DNA of 64,000 bases, taken from Lactarius indigo. Its lineage: Eukaryota > Basidiomycota > Agaricomycetes > Russulales > Russulaceae. Below, in pieces: positions 9,570-21,706 of this stretch; the first letter of the stretch is position 1, and the number at the start of each line of letters is the position of its first letter. The stretch is from NCBI GenBank assembly GCA_025766275.1, contig JAFKAC010000146.1, positions 1-64,000 of the forward strand, in the 5' to 3' direction. The position numbers and the translations under genes are program-made. Under the pieces are notes generated by a model, which ran no database searches, was not told the DNA's origin, and was given only the letters and a program-made list of their open reading frames with translations.

Positions 9570-10581
9570 ATGTACACGATAGAACACGCTGAGCAGGCCC
9601 TCCGGCAGTGCCGCCATAATGAGAAGACCCTTCAACGGTACAGTATTGCTGTCCTGCAGGAGTTATGTACCAGGAACAGCATTGAAGTCGGTAAGGAAGG
9701 TTCAAGACACCTGAAAAAGCAGTATATCAAGGCACTATTGAGCCATGTGAGACAACACTCATCGTCGCTTACCGCTACCATTAACAGCCGAGCTAGCAGG
9801 AGCAAGAGGTTCACAGAAACACAGAACAAACAGGATTGAAGATTAGACTTCCGTACTTCTTGCCACGAATCGTGAGTATCTCCTTAGATATATAGAACTA
9901 AACATCAAATCGTGATCCGACAGAATAATAAACGTACCATCGACGATGCAGAGGACAGAGACCGAAAACGACGACGTCGGGGCAAGGAACCAAACACTGT
10001 CCAATTCGCCCAGCCAACAGTAGAGCACTTACATATGGCAGTGGACGCACCTAACATCTCGGACGAGACCGCCCCCCTAGTCGCACCGAAAATTCCTCGA
10101 ATAGACGCGGGACCAGCATTGGCAGGCCATCTAGTGCATATTCCTTCTGCAAATACTGCTCCCATATCGGATCTGGTTTCCCAGTCGTCGACTGTCCAAT
10201 TCGCTCGGCCCACAATAGTAGGGCACTTACATCATGATATGGCTGTGGACACACGCGACATCTCGGACGGGACCGTCCCTCCAGTCGTACCTGAACGGCC
10301 CTTGCACGGCACCAGCATTGATAGGTCACCCAGTGTATATTCCTCCAAACGCTGCTCCTATATCGGATCTGGCTTCCCAGTCGTCGACAATTGCGATTCC
10401 GAGCAAACGACCTTACCCTTTCAGCGGGCTACGACATGAAGCAAGGAAAAAGAAAAAGACCAGAGAATATATAAATGTAAGGATATATGCCGAACGAAAG
10501 GATGTGGAGCATACGCACGAGATCCGATGCGCCTTGACGCCAGATGGTGGACTGGATCTTGCGAGTTTGTCTCAGAAATAA
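9570..10581 (+). CDS. SAP-domain-like nuclear protein gene, frame disrupted
   Basis: The first exon (ATG at 9570) reads IAVLQELCTRNSIEVGKEGS with HLKKQYIKALLSHV. This is a helix-turn-helix pattern like SAP DNA-binding domains (L..LC...I..G.K..Y..AL). After a probable intron, a second exon begins near 9927 with a basic run DRDRKRRRRGKE (nuclear localisation-like). Two tandem repeats of about 190 bp follow (9999-10196 and 10194-10386), each containing a VQFA-type block, HLxxxMAVD, DISD and ISDLxSQSS. The second repeat changes frame around 10300. The downstream frame ends FSGLRHEARKKKKTRE...HEIRCALTPDGGLDLASLS with a stop at 10581. Function is unknown; DNA binding is inferred from the SAP-like segment only. 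The frame change may be a mutation or a missed small intron. Confidence 0.45.
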
Positions 10582-11149
10582 ACCTCACAGCTTGTCAGGT
10601 AAGTCGACCTGATATCATTTCGATTATTGGTCTTACCTGTGCTCATTATCTCCCAAAGGTTCTGGATGCCCGCTACTCACGACCATGGGTTGGCCATCGT
10701 CCTGTCCTGGAAAGGGGTGCTATTAAGTTGTTGAAAGCGAGAGAGGGGTACTTACGAGTAGTCGGTCAAGTACAGCCACTGGTCAGAGATCAAGAGGCAT
10801 CGCACTTCCTTCATGGCAGTCCTGAGTCGCATAATGTATTGATAGGATAACAAAATTAGATACAAAGCGGGAAACTGATCGATATCGAGGGCGTGACAAA
10901 TGAGAGATGAAGTACTCTCTACTCAGGGGTTGGTATACGCACACTCGGGGGCCGAAAACGCGGTAGTGTATAAGAAGGATGACTACCGGCATTCCTAAGG
11001 ACTCCTTCGAGCGTCGGAGGCAGAAGAAGGTGAAGGTGGCGGAGGTGCGGACATGCCTGCTGAGCAGGGCGTAGGCACTTTTCTCGTTGTAGAGACCTGG
11101 GTCACGAGGTGATGTACGACGTCTATCAAGTATGTGAGGTGAAAAAAAC

Positions 11150-12456
11150 AGGATGGACGTCGTGTACCCACCACGATGACTCATACTATCGGCATTGCAA
11201 GAGGCTTTCAACTGTCTCCATTTTTGCCGAAGGATACAGTCACTCCACATGTTCCACGCGGGGTCACTGAGGAACCTCCAGTCGATGTCATTTTCGTCAT
11301 CGACATTGAGAGAAGCGATCCTATGCTTGGTGGTCAGCCAACACAAAACTGACAACACACGACACGTACTTGCATACGAGAACGTAGCTATCATCTTCTT
11401 TCCACGCTTTCCCTCCGAGCGTGTCAGACCTGTGGAATCGCATGGACACGATGATTTTATAAATGAGCGAAGAACACACCATTTACTTTGACATTGCTTT
11501 GGTGTCCGTGTTGCGCCCATTGCCTTTGACACGAAAACCCAGAATCCTCGAGCTGACATGTCCGATTTACCATCCCGAGCCAATCCCTCAATTGCACGTA
11601 AAAGTTGGCCCTCCTCCTCCGATGACCAGGCTCCTTTTGACATGCGCAGCGTCGGATGCATAAGGAGAAAAGTCAGCGATGCTGTCTTTGAGACTCACCT
11701 TTCCGTTTAGTTCCCTTAAATTGTACATGCTGACGGAACCGGTCGCTACAATCGGCGGCCGAACGCTGCACTAAGTCCGCGACAGCGACCCAGTCCTTTC
11801 CGTGCGTCTGGACAGCTCTGGGTTGGAGGGTCAGACAATAGCGTATGTCAACTCTGGCAGGATGTACCCACATTCGCAGTTGATCGTCCTCCGCCGCACT
11901 CCACTTCCCAGCCTTTCCAAGGCAGTCGCGTGCACGCCGAACGTGATAAAAGACCGACTTCACCCCCCTCCGGGGCACGGCACGAGCTGAGGCCACATAT
12001 CAGTATGAATATGCAACAAACCAAATAAATGCTGACCGACGCGGCTCCAAAATCCCTTGGCAGGCTCAGAAGAGTGTATTAAACCGTCCAATTGCTCGTC
12101 ATCTAAGTTGTTTTCCTGGACAGAAATAGGCAGGCAGATGAAAAAAAGAAAGGTTACCAGTCTTGACGTCCTACGAACCTTCTGGTACATCTGAATCGTA
12201 TCGTGAATTTTTTGTATCTCCTCCTTTGAGAACGCCCCCTTGCGACAAATAATTCCTGGTTGCGCGCAGTTCAGAGTCGTCGCTGAAAATATATGAACCA
12301 AATCTCACCAGCATCCTCAAATTGTTTGACACTCATCCATCGTGTCGCCAGGAATTCCGCCTGGTCTTCCAAGGGCACGTCATCCATGGGGGGAGACAAG
12401 TCAGTGAACGAGTTTATCCACAGTTGACTGTGTGGCGTTGCAAGATCAGAGAACAC
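11150..12456 (-). CDS. Reb1/Rtf1-like Myb DNA-binding protein
   Basis: This family (yeast Reb1, fission yeast Rtf1, animal TTF-I) binds rDNA terminators and stops RNA polymerase I or replication forks through Myb/SANT repeats. Successive minus-strand exons read: FLATRWMSVKQFEDAG (about 12350); CRKGAFSKEEIQKIHDTIQMYQ; LDDEQLDGLIHSSEPAKGFW; RRGVKSVFYHVRRARDCLGK; GKWSAAEDDQLRMW, then HGKDWVAVADLVQRSAADCSDRFR; KGAWSSEEEGQLLRAIEGLA...ARGFWVFVSKAMGATRTPKQCQSKW; and a C-terminal block DDENDIDWRFLSDPAWNMWS. Tryptophan spacing fits two or more Myb repeats. Several short introns split the gene. I did not find the true N terminus. A paralogue lies at 40.8-42.0 kb. A role in rDNA is not shown; this subfamily is multicopy in mushrooms. 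Confidence 0.7.
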
Positions 12457-12459
12457 GCT

Positions 12460-13430
12460 TTGGTGTCACATTGACCCAACTACAACTAGAGACCACTCTG
12501 AAATTTTATTACCTGCCAGTACGGCACATGTACGCGGTAACGAAGGGAAAGAAAAAGAAATTCCCCCTCCTACGATTCACAAGGTCTATCCGCCTGCTAC
12601 ACGGCCGATTAGAGCCGGAGAACCGGACCGACGTTCGAGTTCAAAAGTTACTTCGGCAATCGCGGACGGGGTTTGTTTGCCATTGTGCACTACGTGTTCT
12701 CCCTTGCGTTCTCCCTTAAAAATTTCTTGCCAATCTGAATAGATTTGTTCTCTCCCTGCGTGGTTTTCTGAACAAATAAACCACTCAAAATGGAACGGCA
12801 CCACAATTATTGAGATGGACATTCTTGTGGACATTGATGCGAAAGTGTGGAAAACCTCTGATTAGTGATCGCCAAGTGACAGGATCGGCAAAGAATATTT
12901 ACGGTTGACTAGACTACTGTATATCAGGTAATGTGGGGCCGGTCATTTGGCAGGGCTCTTAGCGACACAAAGCCGCGACCCCAAAATCAAGCCCGAAATA
13001 TATGTAATCTATGAATGCCGTGCGGCAGTGCTGGTCTAAAGAACAATAGAGGTACGCGAGTAGTCATGCGATCACTGCATGTGGCAGGCACAGTCAAGGG
13101 CGCAGCTATTAGTTTGTCCCCCGCTCCAACGGGTGTCACAGGAACCGGGCACACGACGCACTCGCTCCGACTTTCAACGTTTCAACGCTTGATGGAAATA
13201 AAACCACTCCATTTCTGACGGAGTGGGGAGGACTTAAAATATTATAGAAGGAAAACGGACATGTATTTTGAGTCGACGCTGTGCTACGGGTAATCCGCCC
13301 TCAGGCGCACGATACAAATTCAAATATAAACAAGAAATAAAAACAGAAAAAAACAGAAAATTGAGTGGTGGACGTAGCGCAGAAGGCGGTGACGTATTGC
13401 GCTCGAAGTGACAAGTCGGAGGGTGGGGAG
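12460..13430. other. Intergenic stretch, no convincing gene
   Basis: Likely contains the upstream exon or promoter of the Reb1-like gene at its left side. The rest shows only short frames, with an AT-rich A-run segment at 13310-13360. Confidence 0.4.
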
Positions 13431-13436
13431 AGGGAG

Positions 13437-14000
13437 TTAATTAGTATTTCCGCGACGAATGTCGTATGAAGGGCCTGATGAAGGGCCAGGCGAAATGGCC
13501 ACAACAGATGGGGTGGATGTGCGACTTGGGTGAACGAGCTGTGGAGAGGGGGTGCGAGGGGAGTGAACTAACTTGCGCCGGCGAGGTGTGTGGGCGTCTT
13601 CGATGGCACCTTGGAGTTCTTGTATTTCGCTGCGTATTGTCACGAGGTCTCGAAGCAACACCTCCTTCATCAGCTGGACGTCCTTGCGCAGTGCGAGGAG
13701 CTCGTCGCGCATTCGCCCTCGCCCTATCATATCCTCGGTGAGATCGTTACGTGCCTCCGAGAGTGACGGGCAGGTGCGCCTAACATGGGCAAAATAATGC
13801 CTCCCCCATTGATCACAGTAGTGGCAGTCGTCGGCGTCGTGGAGGATGAGTTGCGACGCTTTGTCGTATCTCCATTCCATGTCGGTATCGTTCACATCTT
13901 CGGGCTGCGGGGACGAGGGCGAGGAAGGCTCTCGTCGGATACCACACGTCATCCGAGCGATGTTTCTGGGTTGGGGGGTTCTAGTCGCCGAAGATGTCAT
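13437..14000 (-). CDS. Coiled-coil hypothetical protein
   Basis: A single open frame. The ATG at 14000 (MTSSATRTPQPRN) is preferred over the one at 14045 because the upstream residues look like translated leader. The protein of about 187 residues has a Ser/Pro-rich N terminus, a middle segment HDADDCHYCDQWGRHYFAHVRRTCPS (two Cys and two His spaced like a small metal-binding site), a heptad-type helix (about residues 95-145: MRDELLALRKDVQLMKEVL and continuing) and a Ser/Thr/Pro-rich tail (HTPRRRKLVHSPRTPSPQ). I do not recognise the family. It is probably one of the lineage-specific nuclear proteins common in Agaricomycetes. No intron is needed. Confidence 0.5.
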   Translation of the reverse strand: MTSSATRTPQPRNIARMTCGIRREPSSPSSPQPEDVNDTDMEWRYDKASQLILHDADDCHYCDQWGRHYFAHVRRTCPSLSEARNDLTEDMIGRGRMRDELLALRKDVQLMKEVLLRDLVTIRSEIQELQGAIEDAHTPRRRKLVHSPRTPSPQLVHPSRTSTPSVVAISPGPSSGPSYDIRRGNTN

Positions 14001-14424
14001 GTAGTGAGGGTAGGATAAGAAAAGGGAGTGAGGCGAACACAACACGAAATTTACCTTTTTGTAGTTTTCGCCTAGCCATCGGGTTCTGCCGCTTTCTACG
14101 AACCTCGCGGCGTTCTGCCGTCCTCCACATTTATAATAATAACAGTATGTGCGACCGGTCTAGATGTGGCCTAATAATAAAATTAAAAAAAAAAACTTAG
14201 CGTCCGACGTGAGTCACTCGGCGACTGTTCACAGGTCTGGGTCTACGGCCTGCAAACCGGGATGAAAACGGTTTCAAAAAAATGTGCCACTAGGCGGCTT
14301 GCTCATTTGTGACGCAACGCAACGGAAAGCGAGCACATGAGTCAATGAACGACGAGACAATAACATAGGATTGCTCTTACAATATTGATCATAGTAAGCA
14401 ATGAAAAAAAAATCGATTCCGAGC

Positions 14425-15935
14425 CTATTCAACGCTAACTGGGTACTGTAACTTTGAGATGTCAAGCGCTCCAATCAAGAACACCACAGCAATCACAATC
14501 AGAATGAGTAACAACAAGAATAGAAAGGCAATAAACGCGATAGCGATTCGGTCACACCACGTCGACGAGGAGTACTTTACAGGAGGTGCCGCCAATAGTT
14601 CCTTTGAGGGGACCAGGGCCTTGAGATGGGTTTCAGAACATGTCCCATGATAAGCACGATACACACCTTCTGAGGTTGATAATGCCATATTTTCAACTCG
14701 TATGGGGCTTTGCCCGAGGACGCTGTAACTACTGTGCACCGATCGCCAGGGTCGACAAAAGCCTGCATTAAAAAGGTAAGCAATCAATTTGTTTCGTGGC
14801 CAGTATGGCTTACCTCGGCGACCTGTACGAGCTGGCCATGAACTGCAACGCGTCAACGGTTTGTCCAAAAGGTGGATAAGGTGGGCGCTTACCTCCGTGG
14901 TGGATCTCGCCGACCAGCTGGCCACTGATCCGGTTGAACACCCGTGCGAAGCCATCATCACCACCTACGACAATGAGATTCCCTTGTGGCAGTGACTTGG
15001 TTTGAAGAATACAGTTTGTCTCTAGGGAAAATGAATGTCTGAACCCTCTCCATGCTCGGAAACTGATATTCGTCGATGCCATCTTTGAGATTGGATACAA
15101 GCAATAGCTTGCCATCGTGGTTTGGGGCCGCATAGCCGCTGTTCATAGCTGAGAACAAAATTAAAAAGAGAGGTGTCGGGAGCCGTACATCCGACTGTTC
15201 AGCCTTTTCGACCACCTCTTCTCCCAAGGGTCTATCGAATAACATATGCTGTAATGATACTTGAGCCAAGAGGGAAATGGATAAATGCGCACACTTACCA
15301 CTCGTGATTATCTAAATAGTACATGACAACGCTTGCCCCGTTGTCACAAAATTGAATGCACCTGCCATATCCCTCGGATATAATCGGCGATGAAAGAACC
15401 GGAACCAATTCGTTCCCTTTGATCGGGCCGAATCCGCGCAGATAGAGGCGATACGGTCGTGGGTTTCGTCGTACACGATCCCCTCAACGGCACTTTTCCC
15501 GCCTGATACACCGAGACTATCACGGTACGACTAAGAGCAACGAAAATAAGATCCATTCAGACCGCCAAAGTAATTTTGATTACCTTTTCGCTTTCACTCC
15601 GGAAAAGATGAAGATCTCCGCTGGCGAACCCAACAACAAAGCGACTGTTATCACAACTCGCCCAGGATACGGCCGTAGCTGCGCCATTGAAAGGCCGTTC
15701 TACTGCGAAAAGCCTCTCACCAGAGGCAACAGACCAGATAACTATCCTAGAATCGTCGCCTAGCCGTTCGTGAGCCGAGCAAAGTACGGAGGAGACACAA
15801 CATGAGAACGCACACCAATGCTTATTAGACGAGTCTTATCCGGGCTGAGAGCGAGATGATTAATGGCTTTCGTATGGCAGCGAAGGGTATTCTGGAGCGT
15901 GAACTCTACAGTACTAGAAGTTGGAGATGACATTG
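14425..15935 (-). CDS. WD40-repeat protein with C-terminal membrane helix
   Basis: The ATG at 15935 begins MSSPTSSTVEFTLQNTLRCH and continues HTKAINHLALSPDKTRLIS, a first WD40 blade. After a short intron come DDSRIVIWSVASGERLF and GAATAVSWASCDNSRFVVGFASGDLHLF. Further blades include GIVYDETHDRIASICAD (15470-15430) and VVGGDDGFARVFNRISGQLVG (about 14960-14900). A late segment gives ELKIWHY. The last exon ends with a run of about 25 hydrophobic residues (IAIAFIAFLFLLLLILIVIAVV) near 14540-14465, predicting a membrane anchor close to the C terminus. At least five introns are required and not all borders are fixed. WD40 proteins scaffold complexes; no specific partner is evident. The tail-anchored arrangement is uncommon for a WD40 protein but recurs in Agaricomycete-specific families. 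Confidence 0.65.
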
Positions 15936-15939
15936 TTGG

Positions 15940-17010
15940 TTGATGCGCTTCTCATCAGGTGAATGAACGAATTTTAACGTGTTCGTGCCTTGCATTAGTT
16001 AGCCCGATGAGCTATTACATCATTATTGTATTCAATTGGTAGGTGTACATGGATGAGCGTGACAATTAACAACACCCAGTTTTTGATCGCAAGACAAACG
16101 AAATAGCCCAGGGGTATGACCAGAACAACAGTGAATCACCGACCAGCTGAAGTGCAGACGCTGAGAAAACAATGATAATGAAATGGAGCGGAACGAGCAA
16201 AAGCGGTCATCCTATGACATCGTGCGGCATATAAACCCAGGGGCTACACGGCCGAAGAAGACATCACACGTGGGACTAGCTACGACCTCACGTGCATTTG
16301 GCCGTGTAGTGCGCATGTATTTCACTATACCGGAAATATCCGCGGCAATGTTTCGCTTGGTTCTCGTCTTCCTTGGGTGGTTGTCCTGCGCTGGCTGGTT
16401 TCCTCCACTGCGAGGTTTAGTGAATAAAACATAAATATAATAAAATATCTTAGTAGACACAACAAAGCTAGCCTTTTTTTTTTTTTGTCTCACTAGTGGT
16501 AATTCGTCGCTCAGGGGGGTCATTGCTGATGATCGAGGCTGCTAGCAAGTTCAGCATAACTGGAATGGAGCGATCGGTGAGAGGCGGATTCCTCCATTCT
16601 CGCCTGACTTATTGTCACGCGTGGCAGATATTACTGACCCTTGTCTGCTGCAGATACATCAAGCGAGATCACCCCGGGCAATACGTATATACTCCGCGTT
16701 TCCATTCTTGCCTATTATTGTGCGGGGCGGCAGATATTAGCGACGAGGTCATTGCATGCAAGGAACAAATAACCGTCTAAGTAAGTCACACTGGCTGTTG
16801 TATTGCGGTCAATTTCTACTGCTGAAGCTACTCGACATTGCTTGGTGGATCTCATACATGTATACCGGGTGCCGACCAATTGTCCGATCCAGCTATCCTT
16901 GCCGTCCAGCGTTCCCAGTCTTCGAGATGAGGTTAGTTGTCACCATTCGACTATAAGAAGTTGAAGAAGTTGCCATTACGTGGTCAGTATACCAAAAATC
17001 GGTCCTATCT
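15940..17010. other. Long region without a convincing gene
   Basis: AT-rich and stop-rich, with a T-run at 16471-16484 that might be the tail of a minus-strand retroposon; I could not find matching duplications. The short frames at 16183-16434 and 16496-16780 show no motif. Confidence 0.4.
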
Positions 17011-17014
17011 CCAA

Positions 17015-18241
17015 ATGTCGGATCAACGAGGTGTGGGTTCACACTCTTCATCTCGCTCGCTCTTAGCATCCCAGGATGGCACGGTAATCGATCTCCACAA
17101 AGCCACGACACTCCCACTCTTGCCCACTATATCCCGAATCTACGCATATCTCTCCCTATCACGAGAGATCCTCGATATCATCTACCGTCTTCGTCGATTT
17201 CCCTTGTCTGCTCCAAGGGGAGTTGGGAAGGCTATCGCTCGCCTCCTCCATCATGTATTCATATTCACCGTTTTAGTACAGTTCATTCTATCTGGCATGT
17301 CAGGGGTTACGTCGCACCTGGCGTCGCAGGTTCACGTCGTCACTCGAAACACACACTCAATCACGTTAGCTATTTGTACCCTTCCTGTACCCTTCAAGGG
17401 CGTATTCTGCGCGGAGATTAGCAATGGGCCGCTATCTCCGCTCGACATGGATAAACCGCTGTCATGGCATCCATTTCTCATCAATGAGGACATACATGGC
17501 CCTGCAGTGGACTTTGCGATCCGCAAGGCAACCAACGCCACCTCCGTTGTGTTGGCGCTCGTACGTGCAAGTGACCTCATTCAACGTCATGAACTGTCAG
17601 ACAAGCTCAAGGACTTTCTTCAACGTGCTTGGGCGTCAGAACTCTCCTCTGGATCTCACATTGCCCTTGTCAGGACTGTGATCGACGAGTAAGTCAACAC
17701 AGTTCGAAAAAAGACGCCCCTTGACAGTGTTTCAGGATGTTGCTGGAACACAATGCCATCTTCACCAAATTGCAAGCCGACTTGCATCCGGGCTTGTTAT
17801 CAAGGCTTGTGGCGTTCAATTGGGTCCACCGTTCCAAACAGGCTATTTTTTCCGAAACACTCGCTCTCATTGAGGATACCACAACCGCCCACGCGCGTCG
17901 CCTTGTCATGCATGGTGATTCTGTATACCATGACCTCCGCTTCCTGGAATCCATCGCCCTGGAGATATCGAGTTCGTTGGCTGCTGAAGGCGCGGCTGTA
18001 AGGCGGGAGAAGGAAGGAAATAAACTCCAGGTCGTTGACCATTTTCGGTGGACACCGAGGTGCGCTACGCATATTAGAAGGTCGAGGTGCCGATTTGCGC
18101 CGCATCAGTAATCTCTGGAGAGAGGCAACAGAGTCGTTGTCCTTAGGTATTCACGCATTCAATGGCGTGCGAAGCGACCTCACTGCTCTCAGTGAGCACC
18201 AGACTGGCCCAAAAATTGCACAGTTCCACAGTTCCTGCTGA
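17015..18241 (+). CDS. Membrane/coiled-coil hypothetical protein
   Basis: Start chosen at MSDQRGVGSHSSSRSLLASQ (17015). The upstream ATG at 16937 would add basic residues that look like leader. Exon 1 runs to 17689 and encodes one strong hydrophobic segment (LLHHVFIFTVLVQFILSGM, about residues 85-103), then a globular part. The intron 17690-17735 (GTAAGT...TTTCAG) joins cleanly to exon 2 (MLLEHNAIFTKLQADLHPGL), which is helical with charged heptads (HARRLVMHGDSVYHDLRFLE). The downstream block ILEGRGADLRRISNLWREAT to a stop at 18241 is in another frame, so a further intron or a frameshift lies near 18000-18060. I could not place it. Family not recognised. Tail architecture suggests a membrane-associated protein; function unknown. 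Confidence 0.5.
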
Positions 18242-18631
18242 CAAGCAGGACAGCAAATTTAAAGGATGGGTAAGGGGGATAGAGGCCCGACGCGTCTTGA
18301 TGCCGGCTCAGGTGCCTTGAAGGTACGAAATCATATTTAACGCAATCTCGTCTAACACCTTTGTTCCAGAGGCGTGGTCATTAGAGTACATTATATGTAT
18401 ATAACATCCGAATGCGTGTGAAGCTGAGCCATTCAATGGTAGCGACTTGTAGCTCTAACTTTTGGGTGGACGCGACAACATATTGAAGTGTTAATAATAC
18501 GCGCAAGTCGCTAATGAGAAGGAGTCGGGCACCACCTAAAAAGGAAGGAGCAAGCCGCGGTTCAAACCGGAGCGCTCAGCTCAGCTCATCTAATTGTCAT
18601 TCAACTACATCACTTCTCCCGCACGCTAAAA

Positions 18632-21207
18632 ATGACTGAATACTCTGTGAGTCCAAAGTCTGTTGACTCGAAAATTCGAGTTTGGGAATCATGTTATTAA
18701 TCCATTAGCTACAGGCACACCAGTTCCTTGATGTCGAAGCAATCGTTGCGGTTGAGGATGAAGAGGAAACGGACGAGGGAGAGATTCTCAGTAAGTCACA
18801 CACGTCGTTCATTCATGATAATCTATGTATATTCTATAGGTGGGCTCTTTGATGACGAGGAGATGTCGAACGATGAGGCAGATGTCATCTCACGTGCTGG
18901 CTTTTCCGACATAGATACTTCTGCACAGGACCTCCAGGATGAGGCCACGAGGCTTGTGGCAAGAGCTGGGAACAATACGCGGTCCTCATACACAACATTT
19001 GAAGACATTCCCTTGCCATTTCGAGTGCCGCGCTCGACCGATCCTAGTATATGGTCCGTCAGGGTGAAAGTTGGTATTCCGCATTATCTGCAAACAGATA
19101 CTGACGCCTGATGGATAGCTTGGTCGAGAAACCGATGTCGTATTCCAGATTTCCCGTCGATGTCTTGCGCCGAGCGAAATCCACCCACCAGCCATTGCGT
19201 CGGTCTTTGCTCTGTCCTCTATACCGGGACATGTGTTTATCGAGGCGTTCGACGTCGGAGAAGTTCGTCATGCGGCAAAGGGCTTGGTTACTATCCGCGA
19301 CAAGCAACCACGGTTCATTGCGCCGACAGAATACGTTGGAATACTCTCCCACCGACACCACCCGTCTGCTGGGATAGAGGTTGGACAATGGGTGCGCTGT
19401 ATAGCCGGTCGGTATCGCGACGATGTTGGGTATCTCTACGAATCGGACATCTCAATCCAGGGGGACGTCGTTGTGATATTCGTGCCCCGAATCCCTCAAT
19501 CCAGAAGCAAGCGGAAGAGAGATGGTCGGCCGGCTCCACAGGTATGGACCGTTGCAGAGCTTGTCCATCAATATGGCCAGAGGAAAGTAAAGGTTCTCGG
19601 TCCCAACAAGTTTGTCTTTAGAGGGAGCGTGTACGAGGATGGGCTCGCTATGGAGCGCATTCCATCGTCCTACCTTCGCGTCTTGGGGAAATCCCCTCAG
19701 AACATTACGCCGTTCGTGCAGTCGGCGATGGTCCGATCTCATCCGCCTTTCTACCCATGTCTTAAGCGCTTCGTGCAGGATTCGACTCAAGTAGGCGATA
19801 GGATGCTGGTGACGTCCGGAGAATACGTTGGCATTATCGGCCGCACCGAAAGAATCCAAGATAATGTCGCGGACGTGGTTACTCAAAGCCCCGAGCAACA
19901 CTCCGGACTGATCATTCGCGTCGCTTTGCGCGACCTAATTCCCCATTTTCTCCCAGGTGATAGCGTCAAGAGCCGCTGGTCAGACTCCTTTGGTATGGTA
20001 GTCGCCATTGACCACCTTGAACAGAAGGTAACCTTTCTGGACAGGGAAGCCAACGCAGAGGTGCGCCCACCTTCTCCTCTCCTCGTCTATCTCCCCTGAT
20101 TGATTTATGGACTTCGTAGATCGATATGTCGACACTCAGTATCCAGTTCTTTAGTTCACCCCTTCGATTTTTCCGTTTCACTCCAGGTCTCTATGTCGAA
20201 TTTCCTGGGAAAGGCGGTGCAACGCACCGGGGCCGCATATTACAAGTACCAGACGGCGGCATCGCCCAAGTCATTGACGAAGTAAGCGGGCAACATGTAA
20301 GTCTAGGCCCATATGCCAACGACGAACTCATGACAGGTTCAGACCTATATCAACGTAGACGAGATAACGGTATCAGGGGTCCAAGCTGCTGCTCTGCATA
20401 AGTCCGAGCACCAGTCGCATTTGGGAGGGGAAAAGAGTAATGATCACGAAAGGCTCCCTCAAGGGGTATCACGGCCTCGTCAAGGCTGAAGATTCAAACG
20501 GTATTGACGTTGAGTTGGACGCGAAGGTAGCGTCGCACGGTCTAGCAAAGCAACACTTTGAGTATGGTGAATTCCGAGTGGAGTACGTAGTGTGTTACCT
20601 GCGAATGCTCCTTGCGTCTCATAAGCCTTTCTGACAGACCTATTTCAATGCCAGTAGCATCACCTGAGTCGTCTAAACCGTACACCCCCTCCAGAAGATG
20701 TATACCGTGCCATCACACCAGAACCAGCAGAACCCGAGGAAAACACAGCATACTCTCGGGTCTCGCCTCAAGGACTGGGTGAGTCATCAATCACCAAAGT
20801 CCGGACACACTGGCTCTTTTCGGAAGAAATCCAGGGAGTGCTAAGGGAGGAATGCATTCCATTCCATGTTCGGGGAATTCCAGCGCTGTCTCCGCATACT
20901 GATTTGAATGGAGTCAGCGGCAAAGACGGTACCTGTGGTAAACCAGAAGATTCTACCAGAACCGAACGAAGTCGTCGTGTCTGTGGTCCGGAGGAAGAGA
21001 CCGGCACAAATTTCCATCAACCCATCAAACCTCGTACCTTGGGGACCATCTGAAGGGAATAGAGTTGTCATTATCGGACGCCGTTGCACCGGACAAGTGG
21101 GGAAACTGCTCAAGTTGGAACATGACTGCTGCACCGTTGAGCTTGAGTCTTCTGGAGAAATAACATCATTTATGGTCAAGGACGTGGCGAATGTACTTAA
21201 AGTATGA
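18632..21207 (+). CDS. SPT5-like protein, NGN plus KOW domains (paralogue A)
   Basis: Spt5 travels with RNA polymerase II through an NGN domain (which normally pairs with Spt4) and a series of KOW domains. Exon 1 is tiny (MTEYS, donor GTGAGT). It is followed by an acidic exon (EDEEETDEGEIL), a third acidic exon (LFDDEEMSNDEADVISRAGF), and then IWSVRVK joined across an intron to LGRETDVVFQISRRC. The NGN core includes IPGHVFIEAFDVGEVRHAAKG and RFIAPTEYVGIL. KOW motifs: VGQWVRCIAGRYRDDVGYLYE, VGDRMLVTSGEYVGIIGRTE, PGDSVKSRWSDSFGMVVAID, LYVEFPGKGGATHRGRILQV, VMITKGSLKGYHGLVKAEDS, and a last GNRVVIIGRRCTGQVGKLLK ending at 21207. At roughly 650-700 residues it is shorter than typical Spt5 and lacks the repetitive C-terminal region. 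It looks like a divergent paralogue rather than the essential gene. All introns seen are short and canonical. Confidence 0.75.
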
Positions 21208-21454
21208 CTTGCGTATGTAAAGTCATTAAGGTGTCAAACCAGATGCAAACCATCCATAACCTATAGAGATTTGTGGAGGTGGGCAGCCGGCTGCACCTGG
21301 GACGCTGGCAAGAACAACCTGAGGTTGAACTGCATTGGCACTCCGGTTATTGAGAACCTGGTCTGTCGGTTGCCCCCAGAGCTCCATTTCACATCTTCCC
21401 ATTGCCAATTCTCTGACTGCGTTATGATGGCATTGGAATTTCGCAGGGAATTTG

Positions 21455-21625
21455 CTGATGACGGACACAGTCCGGCAAACTGAGGCTAGATTGACATATT
21501 AGATAATTGTAATATTAGCGTAGTTAAACGATTATCTATGAATAATATCTAGGAGAGAGGAGCATACGCTCTCCTCTGGAACTCCCACTCACACATTGTT
21601 CACCTATCCGGCTGCCCGCCTCCGT
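21455..21625 (+). repeat. Decayed copia-type LTR fragment
   Basis: It contains ACGGACACAGTCCGGCAAAC, TTAGATAATTGTAAT, a palindromic GAGAGGAGCATACGCTCTCC and CACTCACACATTGTTCACC. The same blocks occur in the same order in the copy beginning at 21707, at roughly 85-90 percent identity by eye. The very start is eroded. Confidence 0.55.
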
Positions 21626-21706
21626 AATACTTTATAACTATCACAGATTGTAACTAGGGAATCCTCAGGCTGCATTTCCCAGGGCAACCCCAGGACGGTT
21701 TGTTGG

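Noticed and set aside
16471..16484. Poly(T) as the end of a minus-strand retroposon
   Set aside because: No matching target duplication could be found; AGCTAGC near 16466 and GCTAGCA near 16541 are too short to count.
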